Shown here piece after piece: positions 10,658-19,809 of a DNA stretch of 22,754 nt. The notes under the pieces are model-generated. The model was not told the origin of the DNA. It saw only the letters and a list, made by a program, of their open reading frames with translations, and made no database searches. Where the stretch lies: contig JAPEVF010000722.1 in NCBI GenBank assembly GCA_029747585.1, positions 1-22,754 on the forward strand, in the 5' to 3' direction. A program made the translations under genes and the position numbers. How positions within the stretch are numbered: the first letter of the stretch is position 1; every line of letters starts with the position of its first letter. This DNA is from Pleurotus djamor. Its lineage: Eukaryota > Basidiomycota > Agaricomycetes > Agaricales > Pleurotaceae.

Positions 10658-11642
10658 CATCATCAACTGATGAGCTCATCATTCACTCGGTTGCGCTCTC
10701 GCACCGCCTCGCTATCTCCCTATTTCATCGTGCTGGTCCTCATGCTCCCGTGCCCTACGATGATGATCCACTGAGCGAAGCTGTGCGTCTTCGTGGGGTA
10801 GATCTGATGCGCCCAACACCTCGAATTTGCCTTGAGGTCATGCCGAAGAGAATTGGGCTTGGCGACGGAACTTGAATTCCTCTTGAAATGTCGTCTGAAG
10901 TCCCAACTGGGGTTTTCTATGATACTTCGCGATTGAGTATGATGAACATGTGAACAACACTCCCAGGTGCAAGCGCTTATGTAAATCACGGGTAACCATC
11001 TGCCATAGAGCAGGATGTGGCGACAGAGAAGTACGTGAAGAGAAGTCGGTATTTGTTTTGTTCACTAGGTTGGGGTTTACGTGCTGATTGATTTTTGCAC
11101 CCGTGTTCCACCAAAGCGGCACAGGGTCTTCAATTCGAGGTGGCTATCTTGTCCATGTGGTAGGCCTTACCGTTGTCTCTCGATGTGGGACGCACTCCTG
11201 CGTTGTGAGCGGAAACATATCCCAATGAGAGCAACGTTGTGTGTCATCAACGATATCATTCATTGGCGTGTACCAAACACTTGGTCGACCTCAATCAAGG
11301 TAGATCACTTTGGGGATGACAACGTTTCTTTTCTCAAATTCCGGTTCATCACCTCTGAAGCTTTGATGATTATGACAGACAGGCGCAGACACTTGATAGT
11401 ATCCTTCCTACTGCCTTCGGAATGGTCTAAACTTATTCGCTCCCACTAACGCATCTCGTCGAGTCACACCCTGACTACCAATGGGAGGTATCAGTGTCCA
11501 GTGGTATGGTGGTGGATGTGATGTACTGATTGCTCTTGTTCAGTTTGAGGCGATGTCAGTCAGGCGTCTGTGGTTCGAACCCATCTTTTAAAAACTGGTG
11601 GTTCTTACTTCCCTGGGCATCCCTCAAGCTATCACTCAAGCA
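10658..11642 (+). repeat. Upstream module of family unit 3 (non-coding)
   Basis: This is the third copy of the module found before genes A and B. The 31-base block at 10677-10707 is identical to 340-370. The CTGTGCGTCTTCGTGGGGTAGATC block starts near 10780 and is followed by TGCCGAAGAGAATT. GGGTAACCATCTGCCAT occurs at about 10989, GGGGTTTACGTGCTGATTGATTT at about 11081, and GATATCATTC at about 11250. The last ~290 bases are close to the DNA before gene B. GGTTCGAAC sits 71 nt before the ATG. It probably holds the promoter of gene C. Confidence 0.7.
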
Positions 11643-13359
11643 ATGATCCTTTCTTCTGTCCCAGTTCTTTTGGCTATCTTCGCATTCACGTCCTACGTTC
11701 TCGCAGATGATAGCACACCCGCTGTACAGCTTGTGTCCTCGACCAAGCTCAAGCCATTGATCATTAGACCAGCGAATCCCCGCGGCGGCACCGATGCCCT
11801 CACCACACGATCGGACAATCCTTTGTCAGGATTACTCGTTCGTCAGACGTGCCCCTCTGGGTACGGATTATGTACTGTACCTGCGGGTATTTGTTGTCGA
11901 TTGGGAGGAAGATGTTGCCTTGATCGAAGTCAGTTATATCTCTTTCTCCTTATTATTGTGGGTTGTATATACTTATACATCTGGTTGGTAGCATGTTGCC
12001 CCCCAGGCTCGTTCTGCGTCACGGACGGCTGCTGCTTGACCTCCGACTTCGAATGTGGAGATGGTTGTTGCCCGAGGAGTTCTAGTTGTTGTCGAGGTAC
12101 GTTTGGCATCTAAACTTCCTCTATTTGTTTATTCACGCCGTGATGGCATACTCGTAGGTGGTGGCTGCTGTGATGCCGGGTTCGTACCTTCCAATCTAGT
12201 TTCTCACTACAGTTTTTTCAATTTCACGGTCTCACGGTTCTGAACAGAGATTATTGTGCCATCGACAGCGCAGGCAACCGTGGCTGCTGCCCCGATGGAG
12301 AAATATGCAGTGGACGCTCAGGCTCAGGCGAATGCGCCAGTTCTGGGTTCGTCAGATGTCCTGGAGAGAATTTCTGCTGCCGTGAGTTTCTTCTTTTTGA
12401 ATCCTTACTTTAGCGCAAGGGACTTAATCGTCTATGAACATAGCCTCTGGCGATACTTGCTTCCGTGATAGCGCTGGCCAAGGTCGATGTCGGTCCAGTG
12501 GCGGCGGCGGCGGCGGCGGTACAACCTCCACAATAATACGTTCGACGACATCGACACGTACGTCCCCTACAACCTCCACAGCAATCCGTTCGACGACATC
12601 GACACGTACAGTGTCCACGATCATCGCCACACAGATCACGTCTACGGTGGTTGTCCCCGGACCAACTCAACGATCGGGTTCCTCAGTAATCGAATATAGA
12701 GCGACGGACACGCAGATCGTCTACCAGGGTGAATGGCAAACCACCACATCCATCTGCAACGGACAGGTTCAATCTAAGACCGCCGTCTCCGCGTTCTCCT
12801 CATTTACGTTTCAATTCACGGGTCGGTTCAATTTACATTGCATCCATTCATCATATACTAAAGGTTCACTGGCTCCAAGGTTCCGAAATTTACCTTAGCC
12901 TTACTACCTTCAACGTTTTCTACACCATCCGCGTTGGAACTGAATCTACGACATTTGGGTCAAGTACGAGCACTCGTATTCCGAGTAATTGTACTTTCAG
13001 CTACGGTCAGACTGGGTTAAGCACAACCCAGTCGACTCTGGTCCAAGTCGATCTTTTTGGTTCGTCTTTGGTGACTAGCGAAGAGCATTGGTCTTTCGCG
13101 CTGGAACAACTTTCGTACGCTTTTATCACTCACTTTGATACTTCAATTGGCTGACCTTCAAGCCGCCCTTAGTGTGGTCACCGATGGTTCTAGCTCAAGC
13201 GAGGATAATCCTACATCCACGACGTCCAGTTCTGCCCGTCCCACGTTCGGTGCCCAATTACCTGACGGTGCTTTCTCGAAATTTGACATGAAGGCCACCA
13301 GAGTTTTCGCCCATCTGTCCGTGGTCGTAGTTTTCTCCCTGCTCATGCTCGGCTGGTAA
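11643..13359 (+). CDS. Gene C: secreted 28-Cys granulin-like protein with beta-sandwich domain and C-terminal anchor
   Basis: Seven exons: 11643-11928, 11992-12096, 12158-12179, 12248-12381, 12444-12821, 12880-13114, 13173-13359. They total 1347 nt and encode 448 aa. The signal peptide reads MILSSVPVLLAIFAFTSYVLA. The linker ends DNPLSGLLVRQ and the following 28 Cys match gene A one for one; the loop between two of them is two residues longer (SGRSGSGEC). After the Cys domain come seven Gly and a Ser/Thr linker containing a 48-nt tandem duplication. The sandwich-like domain keeps the SIC and NCTFS cysteines and the WSFALEQ end. The tail FAHLSVVVVFSLLMLGW is hydrophobic. The acceptor of the last exon was chosen (TTAG at 13169-13172) because it restores the SVVTDG alignment with paralogs. 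An in-frame ATG at 11598 would add 15 residues before the signal peptide and is less likely. Confidence 0.85.
12521..12616 (+). repeat. 48-bp tandem duplication in the linker of gene C
   Basis: Two 48-nt copies (12521-12568 and 12569-12616) encode closely similar 16-residue Thr/Ser/Arg segments (TTSTIIRSTTSTRTSP, then TTSTAIRSTTSTRTVS). The copy is in frame and lengthens the presumably O-glycosylated spacer between the Cys domain and the sandwich domain. Genes A and B lack it. Confidence 0.85.
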
Positions 13360-14221
13360 GAATCTCGAATTTATGTCAGAAAATTAGGTTTTATAAGTTT
13401 GTACTACATACCTTTCCTTTCGAACTGTGTACCAATATGAGATCGTGTGTTACCATCGCCTCATCAACCACACCAGCATTCCCAAATCTCCCACTTCAAT
13501 CACAATAACTCATCGATAGGGTTTCAGGCTGGCGTTCACAAGCACACGTATTGAATTGAATGCTTGCCGACTTGCTGCCGAGTCACGGCCCATCAGTAAA
13601 CTTTTCTCACTCCACATGCATTCTTTCTTGTTCTGGGCTGTAACTTGAAGGGTTCCGCTATGGGCGCTGCGCCATGGTGACTTCCAAGCCAGGGATGTTG
13701 GCACTCCCACGTCCTTGTGACCGTCAAATGGGTGGGTGGATCTTCTCGTTGATGAAATTATAAACTCAAGTTTGTGACATGCAGCTTCCAGAGGCTGCGT
13801 TCAAGCTTCGAGGTCGCGTCTCCTCTGAGTACCAAGCAAGCTGGGCTGGCTTTGATCACTCTGTATAATGAGTCAGCAATCGGCTGGGCACATTTCACTC
13901 AATGGTCGCCAACCCAAAGACTGACGACACAACGGCACGCAGGCCAGCATAATTGGCAAGTCCGGTAACGTAGGAGATGGTGTCGAGATGGGAGGCGATG
14001 AGGCGCCTCTCACTCCTCTCGCGGTCCCTGGACCCTGCCCAATGCAAAAACAACATGTTCGACCCTTTCTTCAGGTCCAGGATGGGGAATAAATTAAAAC
14101 TTTGACTCAAAAATCAAACCCCCGCTCAACCAAGTTCCAAGGCCTCCCGCCCTCCCATCTACGCGGTGGTAGATCCCTTCTTTTCCCCTCTGATCCACCT
14201 CCGAGTTCGATTCCTGGAAGT
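13360..14221. other. Intergenic DNA between genes C and D
   Basis: The first part (about 13523-13617) resembles the 3' flank of gene A and a short piece at 6849-6875. I see no gene. The last ~120 bases before the ATG of gene D are pyrimidine-rich and probably form its promoter and 5' UTR; they show no similarity to the upstream modules of A-C that I can see. A perfect 6-bp hairpin (ATCTAC/GTAGAT) and GAGTTCGATTCC lie at about 14158-14216. Confidence 0.5.
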
Positions 14222-15962
14222 ATGAGACTTTGGGCTTTGTTCTTCTCAGCTTGCGCACTCGCGGCTGAATTGGCTCAAGATGGCGATGGTGCAGAGATTG
14301 AGGTCTACACGCCTGTCGAATACCTCGTGCTCACCGCGACGAATCCCTTGGAAGGCGAACTGGAACCTCTCATCATGAATTCGGTCGGCCCACACGATGA
14401 TACGGACGAAATGACGCGTCGAGAAGATAACCCTCTCGCTGCGCTGCTCGCGCGTCAGTCGTGTCCGTCTGGGTATGGATCATGTACCAACCCAGGCGGA
14501 AGGTGCTGTCCACTGGGTGGTAGATGTTGCTCTGGCTCAGGTGAGGATTCTCTTATTTTAGTGGCGGCGACGCGTTACGGACTGACCAAATATTTCAGGG
14601 TGTTGCAGGTCTGGATATTGGTGCTACGCCCGTGGATGTTGTAGAACCACGGAAACAGGTTGCGAAGGGAATTCTTGCTGTCCGAGAGGAGCGAATTGCT
14701 GCCGAGGTACGGTGTCTATTCTATCATGTTTCTCTACGTCCTCATACTCAGCCAAATCACTTCATAGGTGGGGGATGTTGTGGTTCTGGGTTCGTTCTTC
14801 CATCTTCGCCCTCAGTTACGACGCGTTTATGTAACCCTTGTATCTTTTTCCCTTACAGATACTACTGCTCCGTCTCGAACGGTCGCCGCGGCTGCTGCCC
14901 CAATGGTAGAATTTGCAGCGGAGTGTCTTCGCAATGCTCCAGTTCTGGATATTCACGCTGCGCCGGAGAAGACTTTTGCTGCCGTGAGTTCCTTTCAACT
15001 ATTCGTACTTTTTGTACGCACGCTGACTTTGATGGATTCAGCCACTGGTGTCGCTTGTTACCGTGATAGTGCTGGTCGCGGTAGATGTCGGACTAGCTCT
15101 GGCGGCGGCGGCGGTGGTGGTGGTGGAGGAGGTGGCGGTGGTGGCGGTGGGGAAACCACGACGCGTACGACTACCTCAACCTCAACCTCGACGCGTACCT
15201 CCACATCTACCGGCATCTCTACCTCTACCTCCNACTTCTACTTCATTCTTCACTTCCACCGCGATCATCCCCCGTCCCACCCCTCCATCTGGTTCGCGAG
15301 TCATCCAAGTCGCCCCAGACGACGATCGAATTCGTTATCTCAGCGGCTGGCAAGCCACCACATCGGCATGTAACTCCTCTTCGCGTTCGATGGCAATTTC
15401 GACGGGTTCTTCTGCGTTTACATTCTCCTTCCGCGGTAAGTGTACCGACCACCCAGTTCTCTAGAAAACTAACGACCCTCCTATCCCAGGTTCCGAAGTC
15501 TACCTAAGCCTCTCCACATTCAACGCATGGTTCAATGTCTCTGTCAACGGCATCACCACTGAATTCGGTTCAGCTCGGAGCACCGTCCAACCGAGCAACT
15601 GCACCCTCAGTTTCATGCGAGACAACTTATCTACCTCCCTGGATACGACGATCCGTGTAGCGGTGTTCCATGTGTTCTTGGAGTCTTGGTCGTTTGCGTT
15701 GAATGAGATATTGTAAGTGCCGTCCATTGAAGAGTTGATTTGATGATGTGTTGGCGGACGTGAAAGAGACATCTTCACTGATTTGTTGTGATTTAGGTTC
15801 GTCACGGATGGGACTGGCGCAGCGAGTGGAACGACCCCTCCGAATGCTCAGACGACAATCTTCGGCAACGGTGCATCGACAACACGAGGATCAGCCATTG
15901 GGAAAGTTTTACCTGCCATAGCGGCGGCGTTGGTCTTTGGTCTGGGGCTTGCTATGATATAG
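14222..15962 (+). CDS. Gene D: diverged 28-Cys paralog with long Gly linker; frame broken only by an N
   Basis: Seven exons: 14222-14540, 14599-14706, 14768-14789, 14859-14983, 15042-15435, 15490-15712, 15797-15962. If the single N at 15233 is a spurious extra base, the sum is 1356 nt (451 aa) and every phase agrees; if it is counted, the frame shifts in the Ser/Thr linker and stops. A short signal peptide (MRLWALFFSACALAA) leads to an acidic linker, then DNPLAALLARQSC and 28 Cys in the same order as A and C. Next come 17 consecutive Gly codons, a Ser/Thr linker, the sandwich-like domain (FNVSVNG, NCTLS, WSFALNEIL) and a tail, GSAIGKVLPAIAAALVFGL..., that looks more clearly like a GPI signal than in A-C. 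Intron positions match A and C, so it is a true but older paralog. Confidence 0.8.
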
Positions 15963-16323
15963 CATGCATAGATTGTATTGTGGAGTGGAAGCNTTTTTTG
16001 GACCTGCACTTGCGGGTCGTATTCTTGTCAGTTACTGGAATTTGTTGTTCTTGCTTTCGTCCCATTATGATATCCTAAGTACTTGTGATGTAAATACCTT
16101 TCATGGACTACTCTTCTTTACTGCACATAACCTTACTGTTCATCAGCGGTCAGCACTTCAGCTTTGTGTGTCGGAATGAGGACCTGGCGAGGACTCCAGT
16201 TGGGGGCGACGGTAGACGGCAGCACCGAAGGATACAGATCCCTCCTCGAGTAACTTGACGACCCCTTTATCTATCAACGGTGTAGGGGTGTGTGCGTTGA
16301 TACTATCGGAATAGTTCTGCATG
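15963..16323. other. Intergenic DNA, convergent 3' ends of gene D and the helical-protein gene
   Basis: This short stretch separates two genes that point at each other. It contains an N at 15993 next to a T run. I see no gene or repeat. The open frames that cross it are short. Confidence 0.5.
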
Positions 16324-17626
16324 TCACTTCTTCGCTGCCAAACGCAGCGATTCAACTCGCAGATGAGCCTCGACGTTATCTTTGAGGACCAGAACAACTT
16401 CTTGAGATAGCGTCAAGTTGGCGTGACGCGCTTGAAGCACGGATAGAAGTGCTGAAAAGGCGGCAGATAGACGAGGGCGAGGATCGTAAGGGTTTTGAGT
16501 ATCCTCTGTAGGACATGGCGTAGTGAACACTTGTATGAGGTCGGTGAACGAAGATGAGAGGTCATTCGTTTGCTTGAGAGTATCATCTTACGTGAGGGAC
16601 AGCAAAATCAGGTCATTGGCGTATGAAAGACATCACAAAGACATACCTAGAGAATCCAATATTGTGTTGTATGTAATGACTGGCGACATGAAGTCCACCT
16701 GCGTCACGTCAAGAGAGGCCAACCGAAGTGCCTCGTCTGATAATCGAGTAGCCTCCAGAGCGTTATCGATGAACGTGTCAAGCAGCGGCGGTAACGCATC
16801 CACCAACTTCGCGAAATAGAAGGAACCATGAGCGATCGTGACGCATACAAAAGAGCTTCAAACATACCTCCCGCTTCCCCAACTCATCATACAAAGCCAA
16901 GACACACTCAATCTCATACCTGATACGAAGATCGGCTATCCCAGCTTCCTGCTCATCGAGTTCCTTCTCCTTCGCTGCGAACGATTCCTATATGTGCCAA
17001 AGCGAGTTATGATTATGACAAGGCGCATGCGCATATAGCCAACCGAGGTACCGGACCTGCGCGGTTATCTCAGCCTTTGACATAGCCACTTCTAAGGAAG
17101 CGGTCATGTAAGTCCATGGGTAGATTTGGGCGGCGAGCTGGAGCGAACTGAGTGTATTCGAGGAAGAGGATGCAGGGGTGGGTTTGTTTGATGAAGAATC
17201 GGCCGGTTTACCCTCTGATTTGCTGGCTCTCAGAGATGTTTTGGACTAGCATGTTGATAAGATCATGCTAGGCCATGAAAATATTGACGAGCTTACCGAA
17301 GACGACTCTGTGATCCGCTGCCGAGGAGAAGGAGAGCTGGCACTCGCAGCATTGTCCCGACTGCGTTTCAAGGCATTTTGGGAAGACCCATTTGTCGAGC
17401 CTGCGTTGCTCGGCGATTTCTTTGATATCTCCTTGGACGACGTCCCCGAAGCGGCCTTGCCATTGATTAGCCTAGAGGTAGTTGGTTTGGCTGCTTGGGT
17501 CGTGGCCAATCGAGAAGTGGTCGTCGTTGTACGCGACGTTGTTGTTGCAGTAGCGCGAGTAAGGTCTGGCCGTTGACGAGAGCGCGCTGACGTTGTCGCT
17601 GACGATGGTGGACGTGGATTGCTCAT
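16324..17626 (-). CDS. Unrecognised protein: disordered Ser/Thr-rich N-terminus, helical C-terminus
   Basis: Five exons on the minus strand: 17626-17297, 17245-17057, 16987-16868, 16806-16647, 16586-16324. They total 1062 nt and encode 353 aa with consistent phases. The first ~140 residues are rich in Ser, Thr, Ala, Arg and Lys with no predicted fold (TTTSRTTTTTSRL, KKSPSNAGSTNGSS). From LQLAAQIYPWTYM onward the text is helical, with a charged stretch (AAKEKELDEQEAGIADLRIR) that could form a coiled coil, and it ends LRLAAKK. The donor of exon 2 is GTCCGG, which is unusual; the phase requires it. The start MSNPRPP was chosen; an in-frame ATG at 17791 would add 55 residues. I know no family that fits. 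The basic, low-complexity head plus helices suggest a nuclear or cytoskeletal factor, but this is a guess. Confidence 0.65.
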
Positions 17627-18131
17627 CGTTACTGCGACATGGCGGAGTGAGAGACCGGATGCCCGGGTAAACCCCGGATAAGCCCAGAGTACGCGTGTTG
17701 TGGTTGCCGGGCTGGTGGACTGGGACTGCTTCTTTAGTGCTGCAATCTCCCCGCAGCGACGAAACACATCGATAACGCTCAAAGCAAGCAAGGGGGATTA
17801 TTATCGCTGTATACCCTATACCCAGGACCTTGCTGCTCGTCGCCCACGTTGCCCACAACAACTCGATTGGCCTCTCATTTTTACAGCGACGCAGCGGATT
17901 ATCCGAATTTCACCTTGTTCTTCTCTTGACGCTCAACACATCGACTTCCCGAATCACGTTGCTCGACGGAATATTATAACCTCTAACGACCTTTTTTCTT
18001 CGTCTTCTCTTCAACGCTACAACCTTCCACGCCGACGACGACCGCCCCTCCCCCCCAACAAGCTTCAACCCCAACTACAAACGCAACCCGTTGGGGAGAT
18101 TGCTTGTCTGACTTCATCCACGACATTCATT
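17627..18131. promoter_or_regulatory. Shared divergent promoter region
   Basis: The helical-protein gene reads left and the acyltransferase gene reads right from this stretch, so both promoters should lie here. The right half (about 17980-18110) is strongly pyrimidine-rich, as is common just before fungal start sites. A long open frame on the plus strand runs into the acyltransferase in frame from 17700, but its text is not protein-like and I treat it as untranslated leader. Confidence 0.45.
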
Positions 18132-18897
18132 ATGGGTCTCTTCGCTTTCTTAGTGAAGCCTTTGGCCTACCTCTCGGTCCCCTTCATTCTCGGCCGCTCA
18201 CTGGTCACCTCAACGTCGCCAACTACCCGATACTATGCGCGCATCGTCCTCTACTTTAGTGCAATGACGGTCGTAGCCAGTTGTTCACTGTTCATCGCCG
18301 CAGGCATGTCCCTGGCTGGACAGAAGTATGATGTCAACTGGGTGGTTGCGCGTATCTTCCATATGACCGCTGGTCGGCTGGTGGACATAGAGGTGGAGGT
18401 GGAAGGAGAGGAACATCTACAAACCAAACCGGCTGTGATGTTGGGTAATCATCAGAGCGTCGTAGACATTCTCCTACTAGGCAGGTGAGTAGGACAATGA
18501 TTCTCCCACCTCTAAAAGAGCAATGCTCATATAGTCTCGCTTCGTAGGATGTTCCCCAAACGCGCTGTTATGGTCGCAAAACAAGAGCTTCGTTTCACGC
18601 CTCTCGGACCTTGGATGACCATGAGTGGTGCAGTCTGGCTAGACCGCGGAAATAATGCCCGCGCAATTCGTTCTCTCGAAGCTGCTGGCGAACAAATGAA
18701 GCAAGAAAAGCTTTCCCTCTGGCTCTTCCCTGAAGGAACGCGTCATCTGTCCGAAACTCCCGACCTCCTCCCATTCAAGAAGGGTGGCTTCCACCTAGCT
18801 GTTCAATCGGGTCTTCCCATCGTTCCTGTCGTGTTTGAGAATTATTGGCGGCTATACCACAAAGGTTGCTTCGAGGGTGGAAAGCTAAAGATCCGAA
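18132..18897 (+). CDS. 1-acyl-sn-glycerol-3-phosphate acyltransferase, 3' end not found
   Basis: Two exons are clear: 18132-18484 and 18548-18897, encoding 234 residues. The enzyme adds a second acyl chain to lysophosphatidic acid to make phosphatidic acid, in the ER or lipid-droplet membrane. Two hydrophobic stretches lie near residues 5-22 and 38-62. The catalytic NHQSVVD (H-x4-D; H107, D112) and the substrate-binding FPEGTR (178-183) are intact, as are PFKKGGFHLA and the IVPVV strand. The family normally continues after KIR with a further strand and a conserved helix of about 30-70 residues. Exon 2 ends at a good GTGAGT donor, but no downstream exon encodes that helix before the opposite gene begins; reading through gives unrelated text to a stop at 19064. 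Similar to yeast SLC1 by domain order. Confidence 0.85.
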
Positions 18898-19457
18898 GTG
18901 AGTACCTTCGTTCGAGATTCACACCTCTCTTTTCTTTTTTTCACACTCCCTGCCCTTCGGTGTTTAATATCCCACTTGAGCAAAGTCAAATGTTTCCTTT
19001 CCTTCTTCTTTCTGTGCACACGACCTGTATTAGCTCCGGGAATCGTGCTTTTCATTCCGTTTGAATACCGTGATTCACTAATTGAACGCCCCCTTGACAG
19101 TTCTTCCAGTTCACGTTTGCCTGTCTCAAGTTCAATGCATATGTCTTTCCAAGTCGCGTCCATTTCCACTATCTCCTGCTTCAAAGCTTCGATACGGCGC
19201 TGCTTTATTTGATGAAGGTGCGCCGTGGATAGAGCATCCGAGATAGCTTGGTCGCATGCTAAGATCGCCGATGGGGGTGGAGGCGGAGGCAATGGTTTCG
19301 AATGAGAAGGGCCCAGGGAGATGAAGAGGGCCTGTGCAATCGTTTGAAGGTCGTTGAGAGGGTTTAAGAGGACAGCAGACATCGACTCGCTGTCGGCATG
19401 ATCTCCAGCGTCGACGAGTTTAGGTTGTTGAGCTCGTTGGGATTGAGACATCTCCAA
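18885..19457 (-). CDS. Mediator subunit 4-like protein, C-terminus apparently lost
   Basis: A single open frame of 190 codons. Residues 26-60 (MSAVLLNPLNDLQTIAQALF...) and a Pro run lead into a helix with AISDALSTAHLHQIKQ and RRIEALKQEIVEMD, then a charged coil ending GKRELEEL. The order and the HQxxQxxIExL pattern resemble Med4 of the Mediator middle module, from my recall of the family. In Med4 the coil is followed by an IP...YA...TSAPP segment; here only IPG is seen, and the text after about 19040 turns into Lys/Arg-rich sequence unlike Med4. The end at 18885 overlaps the last codons of the opposite acyltransferase exon and is probably not the native stop. The start may be 19457, 19451 or 19382. 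Confidence 0.5.
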   Translation of the reverse strand: MEMSQSQRAQQPKLVDAGDHADSESMSAVLLNPLNDLQTIAQALFISLGPSHSKPLPPPPPPSAILACDQAISDALSTAHLHQIKQRRIEALKQEIVEMDATWKDICIELETGKRELEELSRGRSISESRYSNGMKSTIPGANTGRVHRKKKERKHLTLLKWDIKHRRAGSVKKRKERCESRTKVLTSDL

Positions 19458-19809
19458 AAGCGCGCAGTCGGCCTTTCGGCCTTTTAGGCTTTCTCCCCAA
19501 GTTCGAATTCACGACGTACTCGCAAATATTCCACTGAGCTCGTGGTCGGAAGTTGTCGAGAACGAAGAATGAGACAATGATCTACGCGAAGATGAAGTCG
19601 GCTGATACGAGCACAAAGTATAATCGCGTCATTTCATACCTCAATTACATTTGAAAATGGCATCGTTGGCCGTTCGGACGACCGTGACCTTCGTCAGCTT
19701 CGCAAGTCTCATGAAGCGGTGGTTTTAACGCTTCGGGAGTCCCTCGTTGCATCCACCCTTGCTTCTTTATATAATCTACAATCTTTCTTTCTTCTACAGC
19801 GAGGCAAGC
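19458..19809. promoter_or_regulatory. Divergent promoter between the Med4-like gene and the aminotransferase
   Basis: Both neighbours start here and read apart. A TATATAA string sits at 19768-19774, only 36 nt before the chosen ATG of the aminotransferase. The pyrimidine tract ending CTACAG at 19794-19799 could be a 5' UTR splice acceptor or simply a leader. Confidence 0.4.

Noticed and set aside
11572..11582. B-box-like GGTTCGAACCC before gene C (similar GGTTCGAAC at 4208), suggesting a tRNA-derived SINE
   Set aside because: No convincing A box at the right distance, no tail repeat and no target-site duplication; the string is explained by duplication of the upstream module.
14154..14217. 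tRNA-like stretch before gene D (6-bp hairpin with GGTGG loop, then GAGTTCGATTCC)
   Set aside because: The T-stem pairs at four of five positions, but there is no anticodon stem in the pyrimidine-rich middle and no matching acceptor stem; at most a decayed tRNA or chance.
17700..18131. Long N-terminal extension of the acyltransferase from an in-frame ATG at 17700
   Set aside because: The text is not protein-like, precedes the usual N-terminal membrane segment and overlaps the opposite gene's 5' end; treated as leader.
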